The notes beneath the pieces were generated by a model. It saw nothing but the letters and a program-made list of their open reading frames with translations. It did no database searches and was not told the origin of the DNA. DNA of 64,000 nucleotides, taken from assembly GCA_034401795.1 (NCBI GenBank), contig CM067359.1:147690233-147754232 (forward strand), in the 5' to 3' direction. Numbering within the stretch: position 1 is the first letter of the stretch; every line of letters starts with the position of its first letter. Both the position numbers and the translations under genes were made by a program. Shown piece by piece: positions 21,620 through 32,203 of the stretch. The DNA comes from Chaetoderma sp. LZ-2023a (taxonomy: Eukaryota > Mollusca > Caudofoveata > Chaetodermatida > Chaetodermatidae).

Positions 21620-22970
21620 AGCTTAAAGCATCGTACTAGCATACGCCCACTCACATCGCTTCGCAGGTAGAGGCCGTACTTGCAAACCCGCGATCTCTTG
21701 CTATGTTCGCTGCCGGTTTTCAGGTAGCCAAGCAGATATCCGCCTACTTCAATCTCGCTACAAATCCAAAAACAGAGGCTTAGCTTCGTGCCAATATCGA
21801 TGGAGAGCTTGCGAGACTCGAATGCCAATCTATGTGATTGACAGTATATTAGTAGGATGATAATAACCGAGCAATTTTATTAGGCGGCAGTTGACTGACC
21901 TCATTTCTGAAGTTTCTCAAACTTAGCCCAAACATCAAAAGCGTGCAAGCACGGGACTCGACACGAGAGCGTTAGTGGGAGGGCGAGACCGTGCGATAGG
22001 ACGATGAGCTTAAAGTGTAGATTTCGGCTACCAAGTGTAATAGTTATTTTAGGTAAATAAACCTCCTCTACTCGAAAATTGTATTAGTTAATAATATAAA
22101 TGCCGTATTAAAAAAATATAGGCAAATTATCATTAATTTCCGAGGATTGCCGAACAAAAACTCTGATTTCTGGGAAGCGGAAAATCCCTCGTACTTGTGA
22201 CGTCACAAGTGGAACCTGTGAAAAAAGTAGAAACGCCGTCGTTTCCCGATAGACTACTCGGTCTCAGACGTGACAGATTTGTATGGAAATTAGGAATATG
22301 ATATTTGGATGTCGATTGGGGCTAATAAGGGTATAGAATTAAAATATTGGTCAATACTGCATCTGAAGCGGAGAATGTAATACACATTTCCGGACGATGC
22401 TTAGCGAGGCCGCTCAAAGGCAATTAGTGGGTACTCGGGTACTGGTGTGTAAGAATCGGTTCCTCATGATGTTTATTTATTTTTGTGAAAATTTTGTTTT
22501 TAAACACGCATTTATCAGGTTATAGAAAGTCAAAATGAAGAAATACTGTGTATCGTAGAGAACTAAAAGTCACATTGGACGGAATATACTAATTAATTAT
22601 TTTGATAGTCCAACGATAGGAGTACACCTGAAAAGCTGGCTTGTAGCTATGAACAGGTGATTGACGAGCCATGACTGAGTCAGTGCAGGACAACGTGGGG
22701 AAAGAAATGGAGATACTTTACACTCAGAGTCAGAGGTGTCAATTCGCTTTCAAGTTATAAAGGTATAATCCTAAGTTTATTATTTACATATTGTAATTGT
22801 TCAAACAATTCGTTTTATTTTATTAATCCTATTAGAAGGTAATTAATTGAATTACTAAAACACCCGTTTTCATTAATTCCACTCAACCAAACCAATCGTC
22901 AACTGTTTAGCATGCTGGAAATAGACATTAGCACGCTGATGGAAGTTTGCTTTTGTTCACACACATAAGC
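21620..22970. other. Unassigned sequence
   Basis: No gene or repeat recognised apart from the CRE palindrome listed separately. Confidence 0.4.
22193..22210. promoter_or_regulatory. Perfect 18-bp palindrome centred on a CRE
   Basis: ACTTGTGACGTCACAAGT is its own reverse complement and contains TGACGTCA. It is outside any recognised fold-back copy. No TATA box was seen close by. Confidence 0.5.
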
Positions 22971-22974
22971 GTAA

Positions 22975-23285
22975 TGGATATTTCCAATTTATCCATCCAT
23001 CATATGACTTCATAATCAACTACGTGACGCGTAGTATGACGTCGTAATCAATTACAGCAAGAATGACTCAATTTAGTCCATTTAAATGTTTAACAGTCCG
23101 ACACATTGCATGAATTGTATGTATTTGCTATTTAATAATAGTCACATTAGTTTCAAAATATTCAACAGCTTCCCTGTATTGTTTTCTGGAAATTGATGGT
23201 CAAGAAGTGCAGGGATTGATCGATCCCCACACGAGCATTGTGTTGGTGTAGCATAGCTAAAACTGGAAAGGTGCGTTGTAAGAAA
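22975..23285. mobile_element. Fold-back family A, left hairpin arm deleted
   Basis: Left flank TTATCCATCCATCATATGAC, then TTTAATAATAG joined directly to TCACATTAGTTTCAAAATAT, so the left arm and loop are missing. Right flank GATTGATCGATCCCC and AAACTGGAAAGGTGC is intact. Confidence 0.75.
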
Positions 23286-23588
23286 ACTATAATAATGATA
23301 TATGTATATTGATTTACTGTTAAAACATCTTGCTGTTGTGTATGTTTGGTGTGCATTAGGTTATTTTGCTACATGTACAAACCGGCATGAGAATTATCCG
23401 AGCAGTGTAATGATTACTACCGTCATAAATTAAAATTTCTTAAAAAAATCAATGGAGGCCTTAAATAATATCAGATATATTGCACACACTCTTCTCTAAA
23501 GCCAAAATAAAGGTTATACCGCCAGTCCATACTGGCATCTGTCATGTTAGTTCTCTCTATTTTTAATGAGCAGGCATAGATAAAGACA

Positions 23589-23630
23589 ATGACCACCACT
23601 AACTGGTTCCTTAGCCTCTTCGATGCATGG
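23589..23630 (+). CDS. Candidate short first coding exon
   Basis: ATG with A at -3 opens 14 codons (MTTTNWFLSLFDAW) followed at once by a consensus donor GTGAGT in phase 0. The next good acceptor noted, at 26746-26748, is also phase 0. Such a pair can occur by chance; there is no transcript evidence and middle exons were not identified. Confidence 0.15.
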
Positions 23631-23762
23631 GTGAGTTTAGATTTCCATTTAATTTTGAAATGCCTCCATCAAGTTAATCAGTAATATTATCACACAGTGG
23701 AAATTATATGCCTATGAAGAGACCACCTTATGGAACACAAACAAGTAGCCACTGTATACATT

Positions 23763-23945
23763 CTCCTAACCCTTTAACCCTTGAATTTCCTTTAAATTTC
23801 GATTTACTGATGCAAGAGATTATTTTTGAAATTTTACCACTGGAATGACTGGCTCACTTATCGATCCAGTCATTCCAATGGTAAATTTTCAAAAATAGCC
23901 TTCTTGGTCTGCAAATGGACATTTCTCAAGACCACTGCAGAAGCT
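23763..23945. mobile_element. Fold-back family B
   Basis: Left end TTTAACCCTTGAATTTCC, core AATGACTGGCTCACTTATCG, right arm AAATAGCCTTCTTGGTCTGC and AGACCACTGCAGAAGC. Parts of the left arm are diverged. Confidence 0.85.
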
Positions 23946-24041
23946 GTTTTTAGAGGTGACCTAAGTGACCCTTAAGGTTTCATTGAAGTTAGAAAATGGG
24001 CTTTAACATAAACAAAGTAGTGGAATTAGTGTACAATTACC

Positions 24042-24070
24042 CCCCCCCCCCCCACACACACCACACACAC
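24042..24070. repeat. Poly-C and CA simple repeat
   Basis: About 14 C followed by ACACACACCACACACAC. Confidence 0.9.
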
Positions 24071-24374
24071 CTCCCTGTGTTAACCCAACTCACACCAGTA
24101 GCTTCTGGGATATCCGTAACTCCATTATTTGATTTGTAGGTCATGTACACCTGAATTTTTCACGGGTGGTCGGATCACGGCCAAAGTCTGAACGATCCTT
24201 TGTTTGTTGCTAAGATTTGAGCCAAATCAGCTCAGTAGTAGATACACTTCTGGATACCAAATGCATTACCACCTACGGGATGAGGATTAAACTATGATTC
24301 CGGAATTGATTGTAGTACAAAGGTTTTGTTTATGTCAGGAGAGATCTCGTCTGTCTGGATAAATGTTTGGATAT

Positions 24375-24560
24375 TTAACTCTTTAATGGTTAAATTTGGT
24401 AACAAAAATCAGCATATCTCCTTACTGAATGTTCATCTGCAGGTCATGAGAATTATATTTTTGAAAATTTACCACTAGAATAGCTGGCTCCATTATCAAG
24501 TCATCCAGTCCAGTGATAAGTTTTCGAAAATTAATCTCTTGACCATCATGCATGTTAGAA
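24375..24560. mobile_element. Fold-back family B, diverged
   Basis: Left end TTTAACTCTTTAATGG, TTCATCTGCAGGTCATGAG, AAAATTTACCACTAGAATAG and the mirrored GTCCAGTGATAAGTTTTCG. The core has lost its GGCTCG symmetry. Confidence 0.75.
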
Positions 24561-24894
24561 CCCCAAATTGATTCGGTTATTGCTGTACAAGAAACATGAA
24601 CTTTCAGTCTGATAAGCAAACATTTGCTTACCAGTAAATATTAACTACAGAGCGAGCAAGATCACCCTCCACCTAATGACGGATTTTCCTTATGAAACAT
24701 GGCAATTTTGTGGAAGCCTAATGTACGGTTACAAACTTTCCTATTAAAATTTGAGCCAAATTGGTTGACTGATCACAGCCAACATCTGAAAATTCTCTTT
24801 TCACAGTATCAGCCTTTATTGTGTTAAAATTTTATCCAAATTTGATCAGTAATTTTTAGCACACCCATTCTGAAGGAACAAGTGACTAAGCGAG

Positions 24895-25760
24895 CTTATT
24901 ATATACCATGGTGACCTTTGCCTCTGTCGCCTGCCCATCTATAATTCTTTTTATAAAAACACTTCTGGCCATTAACCACCGATATTAATCAAATTGTGCT
25001 TAGATAGCTCTATGATGGTAGGCTTCCCGGAATTTATCCAGAAATTTGATTGGTAAATTTTCCAATGGCCACCTGAAGATTTGACCTGGACATCTTGGAT
25101 TTTACTATAATTTTTTTAATCTTTCAAAACGTATAATTAAATCTTCTTAAAAATGACCCAATTTTAACCAAGCTTGGCTGGCATGACCTTAAATGATTGG
25201 TTGATTTTTACAATGGCTATCTAGGATTTCAAAAATCTTTCAAAACACATTTCTGTCTTAAAGATGACAGTATATTTCAACAAGACCTGTATGTAATTAC
25301 CTCTAAGATGCTACATTATATGACCATGACTTATGGAGAGGCGACTGGTTGCTCTCCTCTTGCCTAAGGTTAATTCTAGGCGAACATCTCACAGATTACC
25401 TATATTGTTTAGTAACAATGATAGAATATAGAAGCGAGTACTAACACTGCTTGCCTCACTGGTTTAAATTTAAATTCAGGAGGGCAGGTGATTACTCCGC
25501 TTCGAAATTCTCCTGGAGAGACATGTATGATTCTTGACATTTATACAGAATCTGGTTGTTAAATCTTTTGTGCTCATTTTGGATTTCTGAAATTAGGAAT
25601 GAAATTTAGTAAAAAAAATACTCCTCAGTAATTAATACATTTTACTACTGGGCCGATTTCAATCAAACTTGGCTGCTATAGAGTTAGGCATCCGAATAGA
25701 ATATACATAAAATTGATTGGTGGATTTATTTCAGCAGCTATCTTGGGTTTCAGACATTTC
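24895..25760. repeat. Degenerate repeat E, several units
   Basis: A head phrase (GCGAGCTTATTATATACCATG) matches GTGAGCTTATGCCGTGG at 29640. After it, units of about 120-150 bp repeat the order 'TTTTAACCAAGCTTGGCTGG ... GATTGGTTGATTTTTAC ... GGCTATCTAGGATTTC' at about 24970-25110, 25125-25240 and 25640-25760. No coding. Confidence 0.6.
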
Positions 25761-26040
25761 AGACATTTGTAAGAGTAACCTGTTAACCCTTTAATGGTCA
25801 AATCTGGTCAAAAAATGTTAATATCTGCCTATTGAATGTCTATTTACAGGCCAAGAGAATACAATTTTGAAAATTTACCACTGGAATGACTGGCTTTATA
25901 CCCGAGCCAGTCATTCCAATGATAAATTTTCAAAAGTTGTATTCTCTTGGCCTGTAAATAGACATTCAATAGGCAGATATTAACATTTTTTGACCAAATT
26001 TGACCATTAAAGGGTTAACAGGTTACTCTTACAAATATCT
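25761..26040. mobile_element. Fold-back family B, 280-bp near-perfect palindrome
   Basis: The best copy in the window. Ends TTAACCCTTTAATGGTC and GACCATTAAAGGGTTAA surround arms of more than 100 bp with few mismatches (GAATGTCTATTTACAGGCC/GGCCTGTAAATAGACATTC). About 22 bp outside the TTAA on each side are also mirrored (TTTGTAAGAGTAACCTG/CAGGTTACTCTTACAAA). No coding capacity. Confidence 0.95.
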
Positions 26041-26358
26041 GGCCACAATGTGTGCTTTTAAAACTAAAAACTCTATTGCTGGCAACAGTACTCCAGGTGA
26101 GCGACACTGAGCTCCAAGCGCGCTATCAGATCTGAATGCAATACCTTATTACCTCTACAGGGCAAGGGTAATGAGACAATCATGATAAGCCTACAGGTAC
26201 AATAACTGAAGCACTAGTGTCTCCATATTTTGAAAGTAAAACGACTAAAGGTGACAAGATGATTAAATTCTGTTTAGTCAAAGCATAATAATTAGGATAT
26301 TAATCCTTTATCTCTCACAGGCCGGCTATTACCGATTTGTTATAATGTAGGGGAGATT

Positions 26359-26455
26359 CTGTTGAATATTTTGAAACTAGTTTGACTGGGAACATTTGCT
26401 CTCTATGGCAACAACAACTTCCAGTCAAATTATTAGCTTCAAAATATTCACAACA
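26359..26455. mobile_element. Fold-back family A hairpin
   Basis: CTGTTGAATATTTTGAAAC ... AGCTTCAAAATATTCA, loop with TATGGCAACAACAACTTCC; the two arms differ by a small insertion (TTA). Confidence 0.8.
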
Positions 26456-26748
26456 TCATTATTGAATAGCTCTTGATATTGAGAGGCTTTTAATTAAAAA
26501 GGTCAGGTCTTTATGAAAGTAGATACACTGATATATATTTTAGAAAGAATAATGCTGTAAGCTATTCAAGACAATAACAGTTTAAAAGCAGTATTATTTC
26601 AAAATATGTCTGTGTTTGAATTCTTGTTCACTTAAAGAGTAGACTTCTGAAAGTGCTTCAATATCCTTCATATTGATTCAACAAACTCGGGGAACATGCT
26701 TCATACATGTATTTCAACATCTCTCTTTAACTGTCCTTTCTTTTGCAG

Positions 26749-26937
26749 GTCTGTGATAGTCGTGTTACTCATGTACTGAGGTCTTCTGTAGCAGAGTGTC
26801 AGTCGTATCCTGAGAGTGACACTGCCCATGAGAAAATCTGTGATTTTAGGTGGTTTAACCATTTATCTAGAGGACTAGACCCACTTTCTGAGATAACGAC
26901 GCGTCATGTGCATAACTTTGCTCAGTTGAATATGTGA
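26749..26937 (+). CDS. Possible 3' terminal coding exon, unrecognised
   Basis: A strong splice acceptor, CTGTCCTTTCTTTTGCAG, ends at 26748. It opens a frame of 62 codons (VCDSRVTHVLRSSVAEC at the start, HNFAQLNM at the end) that stops with TGA at 26935-26937. A canonical AATAAA lies 317 bp further on at 26937+ (27254-27259), as expected for a 3' exon with UTR. The sequence is outside any repeat family seen here. No domain is recognised. The only upstream partner I can suggest is the 14-codon ORF at 23589. Evidence is signal-based only, and a chance frame of this length is not rare. Confidence 0.3.
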   Translation, partial: VCDSRVTHVLRSSVAECQSYPESDTAHEKICDFRWFNHLSRGLDPLSEITTRHVHNFAQLNM

Positions 26938-27253
26938 TGTTATAGTGTGTGCTTTAGTAAGAACTGCTGTAATCCCCTGGGAGGATGAGAACTATCGCCA
27001 TGTCGGACACTCAGTGTGGAGGCTTCCTTCAGTGACACACACCTGTTATTGATAACCTACTGTGAACAATATGAAGTATTCACACATGCGGCTACATTTC
27101 ACTCACTGTCTGCAGATTTGATTTATACGGGACAAAATTCGGTACATATTGTGCTTTAATCACCAGGCGGAATTCTACTGTCTATGACTCTATGTTCTGA
27201 GAATATTATTATACATATACTGTTGCGATACAACAGATTTAATAATCTTTCAC

Positions 27254-27259
27254 AATAAA
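27254..27259 (+). other. Canonical polyadenylation signal AATAAA
   Basis: AATAAA followed by a T-rich stretch (CTTTTATTATTGC). It would fit the 3' end of the candidate exon at 26749-26937. Confidence 0.35.
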
Positions 27260-27279
27260 ACTTTTATTATTGCTTAAAT

Positions 27280-28420
27280 GGTCAAATTTCGTTATTAGTC
27301 ATTTGAAATTGTTGAAATAATCATTAATTTCAAAGATTTGTGTCAATCAACGCTACCTCCAGAACAGCCACCATAATATATTATAATTTAAAGAAAATGA
27401 AAGATGAACATCGAAATGTTGTTGATTGGTACGATCATAGAGGAATACAACTATTAACTCCAGTAAAATACCAGGGAAGAATCAGAATAACTTAAAACGA
27501 TGTATCTAAACATAGACATTAAACATGTATTTATATGAATAATCGGAGCAATCATTTTACCCATATTGCAAACAATCAAAGATGTAAGTGAACCTAAGCG
27601 CCTATCAGTGGGGTTTAAGTGCCACACAAATAGTATTCCATTTGTGCATTGATACCTATAACAGAGCTTATTTACTGCTTGCTACTGGTGCAATACTGCT
27701 GATTATTTTAAAAACAATCTGACTGGAAGTAGTTGCTAGCAGCAGCAGGGATTCTCAGTCAAAATGTTTTCCAGTTGGCTAGTGTAATTTTCACTGATTG
27801 TTTCTATGGTCACAAAATGATTCCAGCGAATAATTTGAAACCATTTTCACTGAAATTCTTTGCTGCATATACCAGTGGCATGTCAAATTGTTTTCAGAAT
27901 AGTTTCGGGTATTTTATATCGCTGTAACTAGCAGATATGCTAGTAGATCACTGTTATATAACAAGTACAGTAATAACAGGACCGCTTGTAAAAAGGAACA
28001 GAATTAGATTTATCTCTCCTCACGCATCTGAGCATTGGTATGCATATTAAGGTAGTTTAGTTGCTTTAAGTTATTCTGATTCATTGTATCTTCTTTACTG
28101 GTGATAGTAGTTACATTACTGTATGGTGTTACCAATCAACACCATTTGGAAGCTCCCTTTTCCTTTACCGTAACCACATGCATCAAGTGTGAGCAAGATT
28201 TATCCATGATGTTTTGTTGTCCATGAGTCTCTTAATTCTTTTGGTTTTATCCATGAAACTCCAGTGTCAGTCTGACAGTCTATAGCTTTTTCAAGGGGGT
28301 TAATACAATATAAGAAAGCTGTTGGATATTCAGCAAATAATTTTACTGTAAGGCAGTGTTAGCATAACCCTTTCATTGACAAATCCCTGAAAAAATAAAT
28401 TCCTTACGACATAAAACTTA
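27280..28420. other. Unassigned sequence with a degenerate family-A hairpin
   Basis: No gene. A worn family-A hairpin can be read at about 27698-27778 (CTGACTGGAAGTAGTTGC ... CAGTCAAAATGTTTTCCAG). Confidence 0.4.
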
Positions 28421-28422
28421 TT

Positions 28423-28513
28423 CTGTTGAATATTTTGAAATTGATTTAACTGGAAGTTGTTGTTTCCTAAGGCAGCAACAGTTTCTAGTCAGATAAATTT
28501 CAAAATATTCAAA
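28423..28513. mobile_element. Fold-back family A hairpin
   Basis: CTGTTGAATATTTTGAAATT ... ATTTCAAAATATTCAAAAG, loop GTTGTTGTTTCC/GGCAGCAACAG. A CCCTTTCATTGAC/CCGTGAAAGGGTTAA pair lies outside it (about 28369 and 28560). Confidence 0.85.
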
Positions 28514-28595
28514 AGTTTTCCTCTATGGTTGCCTTGAAAATGAGATATGGGGAATTCATCCGTGAAAGGGTTAATGCAAATAGGGGTCAGAAAAG

Positions 28596-29117
28596 CAATG
28601 AAAGCATGGGCCTTAACAGTACACTCAGGTATTAGTACAGTCGTTCTATGTGAAATCATAGCACAATGAAAGCATGGGCCTTAACAGTACACTCAGGTAT
28701 TAGTACAGTCATTCTATGTGAAATCATAGCACAATGAAAGCATGGGCCTTCACAGTACACTCGGGTATTAGTACAGTCATTCTATGTGAAATCATAGCAC
28801 AATGAAAGCATGGGCCTTCACAGTACACTCAGGTATTAGTACAGTTATTCTATGTGAAATCATAGCGCAATGAAAGCATGGGCCTTAACAGTACACTCAG
28901 GTATTAGTACAGTCATTCTATGTGAAATCATAGCACAATGAAAGCATGGGCCTTCACAGTACACTCGTGTATTAGTACAGTCATTCTATGTGAAATCATA
29001 GCACAATGAAAGCATGGGCCTTAACAGTACACTCAGGTATTAGTACAGTCATTCTATGTGAAACCATAGCACAATGAAAGCATGGGCCTTCACAGTACAC
29101 TCAGGTGAAATCATAGA
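28596..29117. repeat. 68-bp tandem array, about 7.7 copies
   Basis: Unit starts CAATGAAAGCATGGGCCTT at 28596, 28664, 28732, 28800, 28868, 28936, 29004 and 29072. Units differ by a few substitutions (TTAACAG/TTCACAG alternation). The last unit has an internal deletion joining CACTCAGG to TGAAATCATAG. No unique spacers. Confidence 0.97.
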
Positions 29118-29214
29118 AGATTGGTGTTGCATCAGCTGTTGAAATTACTATGATTCTTGTGCATGGCTAAATTTCAATAAACAGAGAATATTCGGAAAAT
29201 ATCAGATCATTATT

Positions 29215-30430
29215 AACTCGCCTGACCTGAAGGCCCAAGTGAGCCTATGCCATGGTGTTCGTCCGTCAGTCAAATTGCATATCCTGGGTCAGGTTATGCA
29301 AGCGTAATTCGGTTGTAATGAATAACCTGGACAAATTTGCACAATATTCATGTCGTTGATACATGTATATATTTCAATTGGGCCGCTATGACGTCAAAAG
29401 TGTCTGTTTTTGAAGCAATGTTGCCAACTGAAAGCTTTTACTGTTTAAGATTTAGCTTTGACCTCAAAATTGGTGCACATATTCGGGACCCCATAGACAA
29501 ACATTCGGCCAGTAGAACCAGAGTTGTTCTCAGTGTCCAATTTGAAGAAATTGCTGAAAGCTGTTGCATTGTGATTTTTACGACGCAGGTAAAAAATCAT
29601 GACAGTTATGGCCGATTATGAGATAAATGCTGACAAAGTGAGCTTATGCCGTGGTGGTCGTGACTCAGCTGTCTGTCAAATCGCATCTTCTATGACCAAT
29701 TTCAGGCAGATTTGTCTGGGAGAATCTTATCGTGTTAGCAGGGCTCGATTATAAGACTAACCTGTTAACCCGAGGATAGTAGAATTTCATATGGGCTAAT
29801 AAAACTGCACCTGCACTAACCTGTCTGGGTTAGTTGCTCTCAAAAGAGGAAATACAAAAAACTATTCTAATGTCAATATGTTGAGTACCCACCAAAGGCA
29901 GCAACGGCTTTCCAGACAAAATAATTTCAAAATATTCAACGGATTCTCTGTATCAGTGATTGGATTAAAGAAGTGATCAGCTTTGAGCTTACAAACATTG
30001 GGTTAGTGAAGTTTGCTGCGGGATAGTAAAATCAATGATGACCTATCCTGTCAAGGTTAGTAGAACAAATCCTTAAAATCTACCCCTGGGTGTTAGGCTC
30101 CAGAACATCTCTTCAGAATTCTGATTGATCCATAAATTGATCGGTGAAAATCTTAGATTTTATAAAGAATTTACTGGAAATTGTCAAAATGCATCTCCTT
30201 GGTGGATTTCAACAACATTTGGCTATAAGAACCGTATGGTGCTACGCTTCAGAACTTTGATTAGTCAGTTTTGGGGTGAAAATTTTGGATTCTATTAAAA
30301 GTTCCCGGAAATTGTCAAAATGCATCTCCTCAGCCAATTGGTTGATTTTAACCAAATTTAACTAGATGGACCCTATGGTGGTACGCTCCAGAAGTTCTAT
30401 TCAGAAATTTGATTGGACATCCATAACCAT
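29215..30430. repeat. Degenerate repeat E, second cluster
   Basis: Head phrases GGCCCAAGTGAGCCTATGCC (about 29231) and AAAGTGAGCTTATGCCGTGG (about 29636) are followed by body units at about 30120-30300 and 30310-30430 with GAAATTGTCAAAATGCATCT repeated at about 30178 and 30312 and TTAACCAAATTTAACTAG. A family-A right arm is embedded at about 29893-29945 (AGGCAGCAACGGC ... TTTCAAAATATTCAACGG). Confidence 0.6.
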
Positions 30431-30640
30431 TTACCCCTCAAATTCTTCAAAATAAGTATCAATTTTCTCATAGAAAATGCCCATTTGCAGGTCGAGATTA
30501 TTTTTGAAAATTTATCACTGGAATGACTGGCTTGATTATCGAGCCAGTCATTCCAGTAGTAAATTTACAAAATAGTATTCTACTGGAGTCCTGGTCTGAA
30601 AATGGACATTTCTCAGATCTACTGCAGAAGCAATTTTTTG
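30430..30640. mobile_element. Fold-back family B
   Basis: Left end TTTACCCCTCAAATTC, arms CATTTGCAGGTCGAGATTAT and CTGGTCTGAAAATGGACAT, core AATGACTGGCTTGATTATCG. Confidence 0.88.
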
Positions 30641-30644
30641 GGCG

Positions 30645-32190
30645 GCGTGAGTATAAAGAAATCCATACGTTTTAAGTTTATGAAGTCAGTTATTGACCCA
30701 TTCACTACTGGTAAGCAACTATCCCATTTAATTACTAAATGCCAATTTATAAATGTTCAAACAGTTTGAACACATTGACAAATTGACATTCAATAACTAC
30801 AAAATATTTTAATGGCAATTTGATATAAATGTGTTGCTGCCGATGATTTTGACAGATTTCATTTTTACAGAACCTCGAGAAAGTTTATTTCAGATAAAGG
30901 GATTTCCTTCTTTCGTGTTTATTATTGCTCATTAATATGTAAGAGCTGAAAGAATGCGGGTTTTATCCAATCATTATCGCCATTCGGGCATTCCTGTGAA
31001 GGAATCGTTTAGTGGACTCGATTTACCCGTTTGTTGCTGGAAAGAAGATACGACGAACCTTCGATTCGCGCAATGCTAAATGCTAGGGGGATGGATTGGC
31101 GATTGAGCTGTCGCTAAAAATCGTTTAATATTAGAAAATATATTCTAATATGTACAGCGGGATTTTAGAACACGATTCACAATTCTTTTTTTTAATATCA
31201 GAATCAATAGTACAACGCATTTTACTAGCTTTGAATGTGAAAATTCATGTATTTTTAACACATGTATGCCTACCACCGAGTCCCCCGAAATCTCAATACT
31301 ATCGCTCGGCAAACATTGCCAAAGTTTAATCTGGTGGGAATTAATCAAAGGATAAATTATTCACGTGTGTTTCGATATCGTACTACGCATCTTTGTGTCA
31401 TTTAAACAAAATTAATTGCATAAATATATCTAAATGCAACTCTTTTCTCCTTGCCAGTCGGCCTTGCCAGTCGGACTAAATAACACGTCAACGACTAGAG
31501 GGAATTCCCTCGTCCCTTCCACGAGTGATATTAGGAAGCAGCAAAAGGCATAATTTTCAACATTTATAATCACGTTCTTCTAGCATACACGTTTTAAAAA
31601 GAATAAAAGTGCATGATAACATGTTAATCTAGTATCCCTATATCTGTTTTCAAAAGAAAATGCCAGCCATGATCTACACTTTAAAGTGGATTTCATCATT
31701 TACTTATTAGCTAGACATGGATATCTCTATTGATTCTCCGTCGCAGTTTATTTAGAAAATGATGGTGCCATACGTCGTTACTGTTACATACATCAACCTT
31801 CAACAACGTTGTTCTCTAAATAAATATAAGAAGGAGCTTGAGAAAGCTCAATAATATGAATTTCAATTACACCTGCACTGGTTGCTATGTTTTATGCGCT
31901 AGAATTGGTCATACCACCTTCAAACACACCCCGCACCCACCCCACCCTCGCGCGCCCACACGTCCACAGGCATCCCGTATATACTTGGGTGAGTTGTAAT
32001 CACTACAGTGCAGTAATCCTGGGCTAAATTCGGATATGTGGTCGATGTAATCTGATCGGAAGTATCACGTAATACTTGCGCATGCGTACTGTAAAAGCAC
32101 ATGCGAGTAAAAGTGTCACGTCCGACCGCAAACGAGTACAATCGGATTAAAATATGGTGGCTTGAAAAGAAATGTAAATACTGTTAAATA
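30645..32190. other. Unassigned sequence
   Basis: No gene or repeat family recognised. Short frames only (67-73 codons, minus strand). Confidence 0.4.
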
Positions 32191-32203
32191 GTTACTGTAC
32201 TGC

